From CAYPNF01 sp964411985 (GTDB taxonomy: Bacteria; Verrucomicrobiota; Verrucomicrobiia; Limisphaerales; J093): a stretch of 64,000 bases of DNA. The stretch is from NCBI GenBank assembly GCA_964411985.1, contig CAYPNF010000035.1, positions 26,077-90,076 of the forward strand, given 5' to 3'. This document shows, in pieces, positions 33,001-39,600 of the stretch. A model generated the notes under the pieces. That model did no database searches and was not told the origin of the DNA. It was given only the letters and a program-made list of their open reading frames with translations. The position numbers and the translations under genes are program-made. Every line of letters starts with the position of its first letter. The first letter of the stretch is position 1.

Positions 33001-36000
33001 GCTCGCAAGGATCCGAAGGTCATAGACCCCGTGTTGGCTGTATCCGGGAGTCCAGTCGAGTACGCCGGTTTCCGGCGCCAAAGTGGCCCCCAGCGGCAGG
33101 TTGGGAGAGCTATACCGGATGGCGTCCTTGTCCGAGTCGGTCGCCAGGATCTCGTAGCGGAAATGCTCATTCTCCAGAATCGTCGGCGAAGGCAAAGTCC
33201 CGAACACCGGAGCCTGGTTGACATTCTCCACGACGATCTTAAACGACCGCGATACGGACTGACGGCCGTCACTGACCGTCAGGGTCACATCCTGGTAAAT
33301 GCCCGCATCCAAGTAGCCCGGCCTCCACGTAAGCACCTTCTCCACAGGATCGAACACCGCGCCAGGCGGCAGGTGATCGGCCGAGTAGATCAAGCTGTCA
33401 CCGTCGGCGTCCAAAGCCACGGGCCAGACTTGCACCAGTTCGCCTTCCTTGGCCGAGAGGTTCGCCAGCGCGGCAAAGGTGGGCGCATGGTTGCCTCCCT
33501 CCACGCCAACCGCCCACGATTGCGTGGCGAAGCCGCCGCGGTTATCGTAAACCCGCACAGCGAAGGAGGCAGAGACGGAATCGCCCGCGGCGGGAGTCCA
33601 AGTAAGCACCCCGGAAGCCATATCCAGCATGGCTCCCGTCGGCCCAGCAATCAAAAGGAACGAACGGATCGAGCCATCGGAGTCCGTCGCCTGAGCTCCA
33701 TAAACGTATTTCTCTCCCACCTTGGCGGAGAGGCTGGGCGTGCTCGTAAACACAGGCCGCAAGTTGGGCGGAACGACCGCCAACACACGGGGACGCAGCA
33801 CATAGGTTACTCCTAAAGGATTGCTGAGGGTGATGGTCGTCGCGCAACTCTCACCAACGGCCAGGCTGCTTCCATTCTTGGGCTCCAACTGAACATAAGG
33901 ATGCCCGTCGCCGGAAGCCCCGTCACGTCCCTCAAGGGTCACCCCTCCGCCTTCAAGGGCAAGCCCGTCGAAAACAATCCGAATCGGCGACAGAATGGCG
34001 TAGCTTTCGGTATTTGTGATCGTCACCTCCATGGTGATCGTCCCGAAAGTATGGTCGGTACGGATATTCGTGAAAACAGGTATGATCGAGGGAAATTCCT
34101 GCATGACCACGAAACTAGCCTGATAGTCAGTCTCCATCTTGGCGCCCACCTGGCTGCGCACCGCACCCGAGACGGTCAACTCATATTCGCCCGCAGGCAA
34201 TCCCTCGAACGAGAGGACGGCGGAACGCGAGGTGGAGTCGTAAGCCACTCCACTGATGGCAATGCCCTGCCCTGAGGCAATGTCCTTCAAGGAGTAGTTC
34301 GCGAACTGAAGCACCGAACCAGCCGAGTCGTCGTGCGCCATATCGGCAGTGAAGGTGACCCGCGCCTTGTTCACCACGGGCAAAATAGATGCCCCGGGAA
34401 GCGGATTGAGACTCAAGACGCGCGGGGGGACCACAGGCAGGAACACGTCTACTTGGTTGGACTGGGTCACGAAGAGCCGTCCACCGGGCCCCACATGCAG
34501 GAAATCGCCTCTCGATCCACCGCTGGCGATCATAACGCTTCCCAGGCTCGCCAAATCCACCATAGCAAGGTCGCCGCCCTCGGCAAAACTCACGAACAGT
34601 AGTCCTTCGAGCGCTGTGCCTGCCTGCCCAAACGTCAAGCCTCCCGCTGGCTGAGCAAACTCCAACACCGTCTCTGCCCGCCCGATCCGGTTAAACCGCA
34701 CCACCTCGCCGTTGTAGGGCCAAGTGGTCCCCCAAAGGGTGCCATCAGGCGCGAACGCCAAACCATGGACGCGCGTCTCAGAGAACACGTCGAAAGTTCC
34801 CGTTTGAGGATCAAAGCTCTCCACTCCTCGGCCGGTCGATACAAAGATCTTGGAACTATTTGGATCCACCGCGAGACCAAGTCCCACGCCATCCCCGTAA
34901 CGAGCAAGGATCTCACCCGTGCCTGGATCCAGCTGAACGAGAGGACCACCACCGGTGGTCGCCCACAGGTAGCCATTCTCGTCAAAACCCATGTCGTAGA
35001 CCGGCACATCCAACGTGGCCAACACGGTCGAGGCTTCCCCTCCCGTCAGTGAGAAACGATACAGAGCGTTTCGACCTGCCCCCCCACTGACCAATACGCG
35101 CTCCCCATCCGGGTAGAAGGCAATCCCCAACGGGCCAATGGAAGCCCCAGATCCCGGAACAGACCACGCAAACGCCTGGGCACTGAAAGGCTCCAGGATC
35201 ACGTTGAATGACGAGGGATGGTCGGTTGGCTGCGACCCGGCGATGCCCTGCAACGCGCGCAGGTAAATCAGGTTACTCGCCGGGACAGTCACCACCGTGG
35301 CGGCTGGGTTCGATTCACTCGAGGGTTCAGGTGCGACCGGGATTCCGCCCAGGTTCACTTTGGCTCCGCTGCTCGGCAGCCGAATACCGGCGGGAGGAAC
35401 CTCTTGGTTTCCAGCGCGATCCAGGGCCAGAACGAGGAAGGACGCAGTGTTCGTCCCTCCGGCCTCGTAGATTCCTGAGGTGGTTGTCGTGTCGGACTTC
35501 CAAGCCACGTAAGAACCGCCATTCACCGATACATAGACGGAGTAAGAGGCCACTCCTGAACCGAGAGAGTCATCCACGGCCTTCCAGGACAGCGAGTATC
35601 CGCCCCGGCCTAAATCCTGAACCACCAACGTCGTTGTTGGCGCCACCGCGTCCAAGGTATTGCTTACAACCGCTGAGTCGATGGGTGCATTCGCGTCGAG
35701 GATCACACGTGCGGTCGCTTCGATCACATCCCCCGTTTGGGCCTCGGGTGTGGCTTTGATGCTGTAGCTGACCAACCCTTGTTCTGTACGGTCCTTGTTC
35801 GGGAACAGGAGCCCAATGCTGGAATCCTGCGCCGGCAATCCGGTCAACGGGTCAATCGCGGTGATGACCCAGGAAGCAATCCCCGTGGTGATGTCCACCC
35901 CGGCGCTGACCTGCACGATGATTCCGCGGCTCTCCACAAAGTCGAATTCGCCGGTGAATGCCGCGCGGTCACCAGGCAGGTGAATCACCACGTCACCCAG

Positions 36001-36699
36001 ACGGATATCCCCAAGTTTGAAGGACCTCATGTCCACGTTCGAATCCAACTGCTGCAGAATGCGAAGCTCCGAGACCGGCTTCTGGGCATCAGCGGAGTTT
36101 TCGAACAGGATGCTGTAAGGCAACGGTGTTCCCGCAGGCACCAGATTTGCATCGCTGAAGCCATTCGGGCCAACCATGGTTACCAGGTTGCTGCGAGCAC
36201 CCGTGATTCCAAAATACTGTCCAAGGTTGGGATCATCGATCGGTGCCGGGGGCGGCGGCTCCCTCTCCCCAACCGTGATTGTGTAGGCTACGTAGTGAGT
36301 AGGATGCGAAAGCCCAAGATCAAACTTCGAGGGGTCTGCAGGCAAGGATCCACCACCGGTTGCATCCGGTTCAGTTCCATACCACTCACGCACCTTCTGG
36401 AAGAAGGCCGGGAGGTTTCCCCCAGCTACAATCTCTTGTCCGCCCTTCCCCTTAAGCAGACCCGCTGCCAATACATGCATCAGGCTGGTGAACTCGGCAC
36501 TCGTTCGGATCGTTGGCGGTTCGTCCTCAGGTCGTAGAAGACCCGCATCGGTCAGCGAGGCCAGGTAGAGCTCGCCCCAAGTCTTCGAATCCGCAGCCAT
36601 GGCCAACAGCGCCTGTGGAGCGCCGGAGTCCTTCAGGATGCGCCCGCGGAGATTCTCAGCCTGCTGCAGTTGGTAGGTCACATACTCCCCAGCGGTCAT
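18061..36699 (-). CDS. Giant multidomain surface protein (6212 aa), probably 3' half of a split gene
   Basis: 6212 residues from the ATG in an ATGA overlap with the first giant gene. No signal peptide and no Shine-Dalgarno sequence precede this start, yet nearly every domain is extracellular in type. Order, by residue: ~480-800 NHL-like propeller (VYDMGFDENGYLWATTGG); ~980-1830 nine cadherin/He_PIG-like Ig repeats (N-x-x-P-V, LPxGAxxD, L-WTPG); ~2036-2290 RHS-like start (LEIRRSYSS, LFGNGWSF); ~2415-2475 type-I dockerin (DTNSDRRVDGTD, DANRDGRIDGLD); ~2570-2660 Big_2 Ig-like; ~3150-3530 YVTN-type propeller; a CARDB-like unit; ~3880-5250 a long unnamed beta-repeat region; ~5350-5650 three SdrD_B-like units (VYLDSNGNRVRD, LYLDRNGNGSRD, VYLDRNSDGFKA); ~6050-6110 a second dockerin-like pair. 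Likely a cell-surface or secreted adhesin. Whether it is translated alone or as a frameshift fusion is open. Confidence 0.9.
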   Translation of the reverse strand: MTAGEYVTYQLQQAENLRGRILKDSGAPQALLAMAADSKTWGELYLASLTDAGLLRPEDEPPTIRTSAEFTSLMHVLAAGLLKGKGGQEIVAGGNLPAFFQKVREWYGTEPDATGGGSLPADPSKFDLGLSHPTHYVAYTITVGEREPPPPAPIDDPNLGQYFGITGARSNLVTMVGPNGFSDANLVPAGTPLPYSILFENSADAQKPVSELRILQQLDSNVDMRSFKLGDIRLGDVVIHLPGDRAAFTGEFDFVESRGIIVQVSAGVDITTGIASWVITAIDPLTGLPAQDSSIGLLFPNKDRTEQGLVSYSIKATPEAQTGDVIEATARVILDANAPIDSAVVSNTLDAVAPTTTLVVQDLGRGGYSLSWKAVDDSLGSGVASYSVYVSVNGGSYVAWKSDTTTTSGIYEAGGTNTASFLVLALDRAGNQEVPPAGIRLPSSGAKVNLGGIPVAPEPSSESNPAATVVTVPASNLIYLRALQGIAGSQPTDHPSSFNVILEPFSAQAFAWSVPGSGASIGPLGIAFYPDGERVLVSGGAGRNALYRFSLTGGEASTVLATLDVPVYDMGFDENGYLWATTGGGPLVQLDPGTGEILARYGDGVGLGLAVDPNSSKIFVSTGRGVESFDPQTGTFDVFSETRVHGLAFAPDGTLWGTTWPYNGEVVRFNRIGRAETVLEFAQPAGGLTFGQAGTALEGLLFVSFAEGGDLAMVDLASLGSVMIASGGSRGDFLHVGPGGRLFVTQSNQVDVFLPVVPPRVLSLNPLPGASILPVVNKARVTFTADMAHDDSAGSVLQFANYSLKDIASGQGIAISGVAYDSTSRSAVLSFEGLPAGEYELTVSGAVRSQVGAKMETDYQASFVVMQEFPSIIPVFTNIRTDHTFGTITMEVTITNTESYAILSPIRIVFDGLALEGGGVTLEGRDGASGDGHPYVQLEPKNGSSLAVGESCATTITLSNPLGVTYVLRPRVLAVVPPNLRPVFTSTPSLSAKVGEKYVYGAQATDSDGSIRSFLLIAGPTGAMLDMASGVLTWTPAAGDSVSASFAVRVYDNRGGFATQSWAVGVEGGNHAPTFAALANLSAKEGELVQVWPVALDADGDSLIYSADHLPPGAVFDPVEKVLTWRPGYLDAGIYQDVTLTVSDGRQSVSRSFKIVVENVNQAPVFGTLPSPTILENEHFRYEILATDSDKDAIRYSSPNLPLGATLAPETGVLDWTPGYSQHGVYDLRILASDGKGVTEKVMHFEVLNVNGPVRMVPVDAWAVFEGQALTIRLQALDPDQPTGESYQLPDGTLVQEGTEPVLSWTHSSLPSGAAFDTATQLFRWTPGFAQAGSYQVTFHVADNGDGTGTATNDQATLVITVFDTNAPPVVQVIGNKEVEAGKQLEFLVRATDPNGTVPVLSIVGLPEFGTFKDNGDGTGLIRVSPGMSDRGSYTVTVRATDDGNGVAAAALSGEYTFILTSKLENAQPVLSYIGDRVAVVGEALVFKVTASDLDQTVLNFSGANLPVGATLIPSTLFGVAEFRWTPTAADLGARTITIRVTDDGNGVSAKALSDSLEVRLTVRAANTAPVLPVMPAQFLKEGETLSFKVTAQDDDGDKLFFGASQLPAGAKLDPSSGTLTWQPGYLQAGSYSIKVEVSDGNKTALQTLSVSVGNVNRPPVISPILPVTTLEGLVTNFQVSVGDPDGDGTALSVAGSLPSGATLDAKTGVFSWTPDYTQAGAYGVRFVVTDTSGAFAFFDAQIQVTNVNRAPTVPRISSRVVLVDQSFSLDFKGLDPDPGTDLTYTLTGLPVGASFDGNSGKLTWTPTGVQQGTYNLRVVVSDGELTASQTLQLVVSREAIAPHVRLETTPSFAVLPGQSVWIQATASGIADIAAVSIRLDGELLTLDSFGRASFVPAEPGQYHIVATAVDIDAVSATVESDLLVRDPTDLLPPVLRMDGPLQSSILHGDFEITGAVQDTNLLEYRVGIARHGTSEVRTLAMGNSSVEGRLALLRAGDYANGIYVITLSATDIGGRRDSIVRVVEISSSTSTGAQVAVTDGSYVLNGYTLEIRRSYSSREATSGGLFGNGWSFIGLEPDFASNAPLTGEEGLGVYAPYAEGTRAYVTGPDGKRVGFTFAPTAVAGPGVALYRPAWSADEATGYRLETVDVLLEKAGGAFYQVGTGLPYNLTKGGWGEIDFSLIASSGARFDYSVKDGLRRQTSASGVVLSWSESGVVAANGDRLQFQLDRAGRVSGMADSRGALLTYDYDNSACLILTNNLKAGSKSFYGYDETSLRLGTVIQDTGSFTLQYASDGTWLGNTAIDAFLGVSQQYLGTIRNDSFTSLGQAKRYAFVVTESEFASAYGGELILGLEVESSGSGLTEIATMSGAERLEGSSETRRSRALYRISAPGVYVVEEKATGSGAVAGYTLEVFLAGDTNSDRRVDGTDAVAVQGAQGKVVGSAGYTRALDANRDGRIDGLDLLLVGRNSGFKANQAPSTFSGTVTTHTGLRAAVPLSSLVQDFEGDRWHLLLGGASHGTVLLGADGKTAIFEPELGYSGVASFTFSVTDGYRVSEPSTVTVTVSSSPLLRITLTPRHPAMIAGQSSKLTVLGDFADQLGVELPASYVSYSSSNASVMTVTTEGRLLALGDGGTTLVVSKGPLHDATAVLVGTPVSDADRLLLAGGLKIASDSYTISTGGGTQSLFVIAPDGSDLTLGSAGTIYTSTNDEIGTVSADGLITGLTEGTFEVIVTQRFVEKTIRITVVSPQSQGQMIGVLGGMVRNADGYQVALPAGALEKDTAISIQKLEASELGYALLPGMNFAAAFRLEVGTVPLARRAQLGVPVLGLAAGTEVILYRMGTVPGVDGTSQKAWIQTEYGVVGADGLVHTGTPLPTTGVRKSGDYLVSFVVPGSLGSIRGTATLQNPVSEMSSAFYVQMQPSTGGGAGLSFGLGVAIAIELSYDVGFRLIDAEIQRIFDYIAMVVPRSWQIYHCETIIDTPAPVFTSELVEVLADKTVEVDVVLPNKVLPTDHPSKPAVVTRVRYAFEDLGAGVQGVVQLTVERLLWDKAPEGLGSKLEDVEVSFTLSGATGGISGTGDSPVIKVAGKDLVYDAGSKVLKVPVPLGVTVGIADIKVLRHQNAYVPSDDGSRMVLKERVVQSKAVRVPVENRYVFAALSSENKIMVVDTRNPEPSAVLRMTVFAGSPRALTLTMDLTRVYATIQGQNEVAVFDAVGLQPLDVDMTTPEVDTIQLPEGANAFWVASDSANEYLFVTDEQVGAVYVIDIMPYSKSYHQVVQTVYVTPAPSGLRGIAVDADGTKVYMAAPDSVMFGRPGYTAEGQILVCEIDRTKREEPLKQVAGFVAGNEPYGVTAGSRSGQIVFANRQTDGQGFGSVSGILEQFAAMNLGIPTDAFDVNNAIAAAVLPDGSYAFVTAFNRFMEGLPSHDPNIRPFTAGGNIGIVVDPFGSPKLVAATIMVPLSFPDNLVLSPDGKKLLAGYRGGLDRGIYVYDVEKLIATVRSTDAETLSRMPLDKINPEVFIGKIDTGMGRPQGLTSRLSIGADLTVSSFTNDAVEPGQEAVLNYSVSMPPTWKPDGSTWSERIYLVNDSGYSRLLAENFYSETGKRNIKLTIPSVGVDSDPGSVSVDLVNSGLRWEVRLDESDGLLESNEANNKFTAAIRLQLPNLFVASIDRPWLWFDEASRTFQVISDKSELNYVVKNGGDGRVPLGVQWAEEIWIGTDQDYGAANDIAAGVWHLRVKVLKDTSEFSGSMMPGTERVRNASIDFSGIVVPKGIDPDKLVWVVAVDTVAKTGGSSPTKEMEKPTSGDVAEQPAGTKIAERKDGDKGGKVDNIETRNTPVGSTNPLRFEPASGWKVKPGEDNVASSDPMTQIKVGFEPEAGSAFKPLFVVTGAVKVTMGKKGGFAGSVLLSGKAFSADDPSLALWDGEVSFRFGADGKLEVLGRPLLGELKGFVKLGGVEFSRIGEIGLALKGSASPDGKTADKDSYPGELYINPLVLKLPEGFGAGAGSEIDISRKLSERVANVIILQSGGRVAFAAEALGLKGISFKLDGFIMEPSSIMLVGERLDASKASAAGFDSYLTLSGFFKLPQFADSLVELKISSTRLEDLKSPKLSPHFLITPNGGGSRIEMTGVLNILKIKINKEWLLGSISIIVNGKTDGTWEVLGTAKGGDNTDKVWFEFTFEKVTEGTDKVIKWTLKPTEKNLKVMGIDFITDVKVTFVPDRNTKDSDLWDPQFEMSGRGDLPAGLIGEKKDVDPELDIIVPDKDGQRLLINEEGIYTADKKPIKSKSIAKAKAFKSLECKIEDTSIEFVLDTKEDEYGAIFRAKITLETLYATDEGFKTRQVIIDFTGKDKYVKLTNKGFVVVGEITFTGPFFITKDGSYRILDIKLTVDTSDPEKPMLKGETKLKAPEAEEPYEASLTITPTNAQLELTKKDHVLKFQLVGFEVTVKGLRLVLDRNSDDDNAWDPELALQGEMKLPEKLTGGRKIVIKIGADAPADEAGDGSTGSDSPKLAEEGGDEEEAKEPANEILVNSDGIEITGGEVVFASTETFLLLGKLEVKATDARLKFVYTKDVKKVTLGGKFEIPALNGAVVDMTKDPETGEERGVTIQLFDGVVKYQANAKLTVDKIDLKAGWSFQKIVFEVKKDFDGKETEVTGETELHSPDKDSMKVKLAFKNGRLDYVEFGKEEGVKLGMFGVEIVIKWAKFIPDVNSEDKDLWDPKLELQGSITLPEKFGKLVGGGKITGEVEGKNKLVINEREVYLTGGSITFGTVKFSLFNVIEVEGRNLKLTYTRDKASDSFVITGVLGVTIRSFTATADFAEEKGNYIEIVRKGDTNEVNLKGKIEIGKIEIVPGAWILEKVALEIDTKAKKVTGTGSLTFPPGITLEATVGFFESKLNTVGLKIENITPPIALGTTGAFLYGIGAQIDNISDPKAPIKITGTIILTAGPAIHIPLPSMLGGPIDGTALGLDITVTLSKDGIEGSGEAVVVGNIKSGSRSGLAVGSLGVGINWKYGTFYITGTLNFLFGTIIETGKFNISTGSGFRIDGSGSATVRIPDAVPIIGGYSVGSGNGLLHFSVPGGYVAGWGVAEIPIYGKMVLGIQVNMDGSWRRLGVEEVGALTGSKLTAALARWSVMPHLPTLMAGEVAGTFDVQAGTKVLLAGASWDNKDATPGPLFIQKPDGTRISEAEFAANGMAVVNDLSGLGRRTVVIQSPSAGLYRLILSNGSELGSVQFSALRESPFVPPTMTVTNPSSTVAGPEVSIDYQAFSPGNEAKVYLFYDTDNVGYDGISLGDALAEKDGPGSYTWNVSNLPAGDYFVYGVILAEGQVPVYSKYSSGKVHVGANPTVTLSGSVYLDSNGNRVRDVGETGLKGWRIFADADADGVLDPSETVALTDETGAYLLTVESRQSYQITVEVAAGFAVTQPNPANYSSYPVDTLPGAPMTSLDFGMFQSGMVSGILYLDRNGNGSRDAEDTPMPGIPVLLDVNGNGAADAGELSVVSAVDGSYRFTGVAAGAYTVVPLLEANYSTQTRLVTVGSGGVFGSVDLGSYVLGSLRGTVYLDRNSDGFKATDESGLGGVTVFLDANGDGLLSSSELVTRTSSAGEYVFEGLGLGSYIVRQLSEGGLELVVPTNGKYQAEVSTSGMVVSGLDFGNRALGLYNGGFDQANSAKPDFGWATRGSAVVVSGEGVLNSGGEQLSQFSQTFLVPANTLALRFTLVSAQLSGTASESPTAFEVALVSSSDLGQTIASISEFTRTDATVNLQSDGSLRYSSNVKVAGAGASGQAFEVTQPVKVEIDLRKVPAGSVVTLFFNLVGTKAGSRVVVDHVAFVSASSLEFDLASGSDSGVKGDRITNIGSVGLTGGTGPNQEVLLDLDGDGFDDGRAVADVNGEFGFSNVGLKAGENLIRMQITNATGTVVASRTIVLDQVAPKLVDFVIVDGQLQRSMVTNLRLGFDEDVSASLSANNLVLQNTTTSVPVDAAALQLQMEAQNRVRIVFSTLPGGSLVDGNYVFQLTAAGITDAAGNQLQVTLPGGSNGVFSSSFFRYFGDIDGDRDVDFYDTYWFRRAHSSSVGGANYAAAFDVNSDGTVGSADLSAFRGHYMTRLPESGKSLVVSAKATGYWVNLALQRRAQMAGGPLVSPVTLRFSHTVGLSLITKATLAYESMGPDRIRGDGALRAVSMGLPVVDQTESGGVWNILLGLRQQ
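22378..24060 (-). repeat. Three ~240-residue repeats in the giant protein (WDP repeats)
   Basis: Inside the 6212-residue protein a block recurs three times, marked by DLWDPQFEM (near 23983-24009), NAWDPELAL (near 23281-23305) and DLWDPKLEL (near 22520-22545). Spacing is about 705 and 760 bp. Each marker is preceded by V/L-x-D/N acidic residues and followed by LPxxL, then 35-60 residues later by a LINEEG / LVNSDG / LVINERE motif. The flanks are alternating beta-strand-like K/E/V/T sequence. I know no family with this signature. Confidence 0.65.
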
Positions 36700-39600
36700 G
36701 GGAGTTGCCGCAGCCTGGATATAAAACTAAAAGCGAGATCCTCCAGTTCAAAACCCATCAGGTTGTCTAGGAACTTAGGATCCTCCTTCAGCAGTCTGCG
36801 CAGCTCAGGATAGGTATCCGCCGTAAACGTCAGGGCAGCGTAGCCCTGGTTGACAAAGTCATAGGTGAAGCCGGGTGCCATTAGGTCACCACCCAGGTTG
36901 ACCACCGGATCGAGCTCAGCCCACGGAACTCCCACCACCGACGGGTTCCCGCTCAGGTTGGTCCGGAACACGAGTTTTTCGCCCGGAATGAGGCCTCCGC
37001 TGGAGGCAGCCAACCTCGGCACTCCAAACTCAAGGTGTACGTAAGGGGCATCCACGTTGGTAAGGCTGTAGATCCCAACTCCATACCACCCAACCTCACC
37101 CAAATCCAGATGCGCCGGTCCTCCCAACCCCACCGTCAGATCCAGCGGCAACGCCCTCTCCACCAGATACCGGTACGGTACGCGCGAGACTGCGCCATCG
37201 GGGTTCGCCACCTGCACGTCATACAACCCGTGCGGAGCGTTGCGTAAGTCAAAGACCGCAATGATCAGGGTGGCGTCAACCCGCTTGTATGTCACCGGCA
37301 GATACTCACCCAACTGCGGACGGATCAGCTTCACCGTCGCAGCCGGATCAAACTTCGCTCCGGTAATCTTGAAAGTAACGTATCGGCCGTCTCCACCCGT
37401 GTCGGGGCTGACATCGACAATCCCAAAGGGTAGGAGTCGGGCCTTCAGGGTGATGGTCTCAGACCCAGGCACCGAGGCACCCCTTGCGAGCACGTAGTAG
37501 TACCCTGCCTTGGTAGCGGGTACTCGAATAACCTGGTCCGCCCACATGTGCCCTGTTGGAGCCGCGTCGTAATGGATCGAATTAGGCAGGTCTTCGTACC
37601 GCAGGTACAACTCATTCGCCGCGGAAGCATTCGAGCTGGATAGGCTCACCTCCAGCGTCTCCCCGGCTGGCACCAGCACTCTGAACAGAGCTTCCTGGCC
37701 CGTCGTCAGGGTGCTCGAGGCGCTAACGTTCAAGACCAAGGTCTCAACAGTGACCTGCACCGCTTCCGCGGACGTTCGCATGTTGTTCTTATTGAACGCA
37801 CCCTCGTTCACATCGTCATAGATGTCGGTGCGCACGATGATGCGGTAGCCTTGCGGCAGAAGGGCGGGAAGCCTGGTCTTCAATGTGGCATTATAGCTCT
37901 CACCGCTATTCAAGGTCGCCATCGACTTCACACTGCCATGGTCCACCTTGCCTACCAGGCGATCCCCAATATCCCACACCGCATCCGTCGACAGGTAAAC
38001 CGCATCCGTCCAGTAACCCTGCGCTTTCTCGGTGCTGAAATTCTTCACGTTCCAGCTGATCTCGATGGCTCCGCCTGAGACCGCCGTAGTGGGAACCGTG
38101 ATCGGGTCCACCACCTGCAGGTCCGAAGGAGGCGGCAGTTCGATCAGCATCGGGACCAGCGTTGCCCTGGCATTGTTGCCTTCCTTCGACCCTTCATAAA
38201 CCGCGGTCGTCGGAGTGCTGCCGGTCGGCACATCGGTCACCACGAAGACATAGTAGGCACCCAGCAGGCCTCGCGGGAGGCGATACTGATTGCTCACGGT
38301 GTAGGTCGCCGCGGATGCCAGCCCTCCGGTATGAGACACTAGCCCCACATAGGGATCGCTGGCAGCGTCCAAATACTGATCACGCGACAGGTAGATCTGG
38401 TCATACCAAGCGCTCTGCCGATCCGAGACATCACCCACGCTGTCGTTCTTCACGCCGTAGGACAACGTGAAGCTCTCACCCGTATAAACTCGGAGCTGTG
38501 AGGTAACCTCCGTAACAACCAGATCAGGCAACTGCTGGAGTTGGACTTTGATCGGAGAGACATAACTGTTGTTGTCCTCGTTCTGGTATTCCCGCACGGC
38601 ACCATCGCCACCAGCCGTAATCCTTGGCGAACTTTGTGTACTTGGATAGGGATAACCGTAGCCGCCATAGTTTCCATGCTCGGAATCCGCGAACACGATT
38701 AGATAGAAATCACCCTGTATGTTGTCGGGAAGCCGAACGGAGGTGGTCACGGTGTACTCTCCTCCAATCCCGAGAACCCCTTCATGCCGCAGCGAACCGA
38801 TCATCTGATCATACTGGTCCAACGACTGATCTTGGGAAATGAAGATCCGGTCAAACCACACACCCACCCGCGTGGCTCTGCTCCCCAAGTTCGCCACCTT
38901 AAAGGAGAGGGCAACATAGCCGCTGGACATGCCCGTGCCCGCGATGGAGACAGGTACAACCTGCAGGTCTGGCTCGCGGAATAACACGTTGATGGGAGCG
39001 GATCCAGCGATGTTATTCTCATTCGCCCCGTTCTCCCACACACGCTGACTAAAGAAACCCGGCCAAGACGGGAACTCCCCAGGCTTTGCCGCGTCGTGGT
39101 CAATCGGAGCAGGTCTCCAATCCGCCGGATTGTAGTCCGTCAGCACGTAGATGAAGCGACGGCCTGAAATTCCTTGCGGGAGCGTCACGCTGGCTTGGCC
39201 GACATAACTGTCACCCGGCCGCAACGGATTGGTAGCCGAGTGCACCACCCTGGCCAGGAATGTGGCGCGTCTCACATCAAACGGCCGGTCCGGTGGGTCA
39301 GGCGAGAGGAAGATGTTGTCGTACCAACGCGTCGTACCTTCCCAGACACTCCCTGCCCCGACATTCTTCACTTCCCAACTCAGCTCTATCGCTTCATCCG
39401 AAGTCGCCGTGCTGGGGACTTGCAGCACACGCACCGTCAAGTCAGCTGGCACGTTGCTCACTTTGCTGGCTGCAGATCGGGTGTTATTCTTATCCCAAGG
39501 CCCTTCGAAAACGAGCCTGTCACCTTGCTGGCCAGGCCCCACCAGGATGTCCAGGAGGTCCTTCCGACTCAACTTGTTTAGATCCTCACTGCTCACCTCA

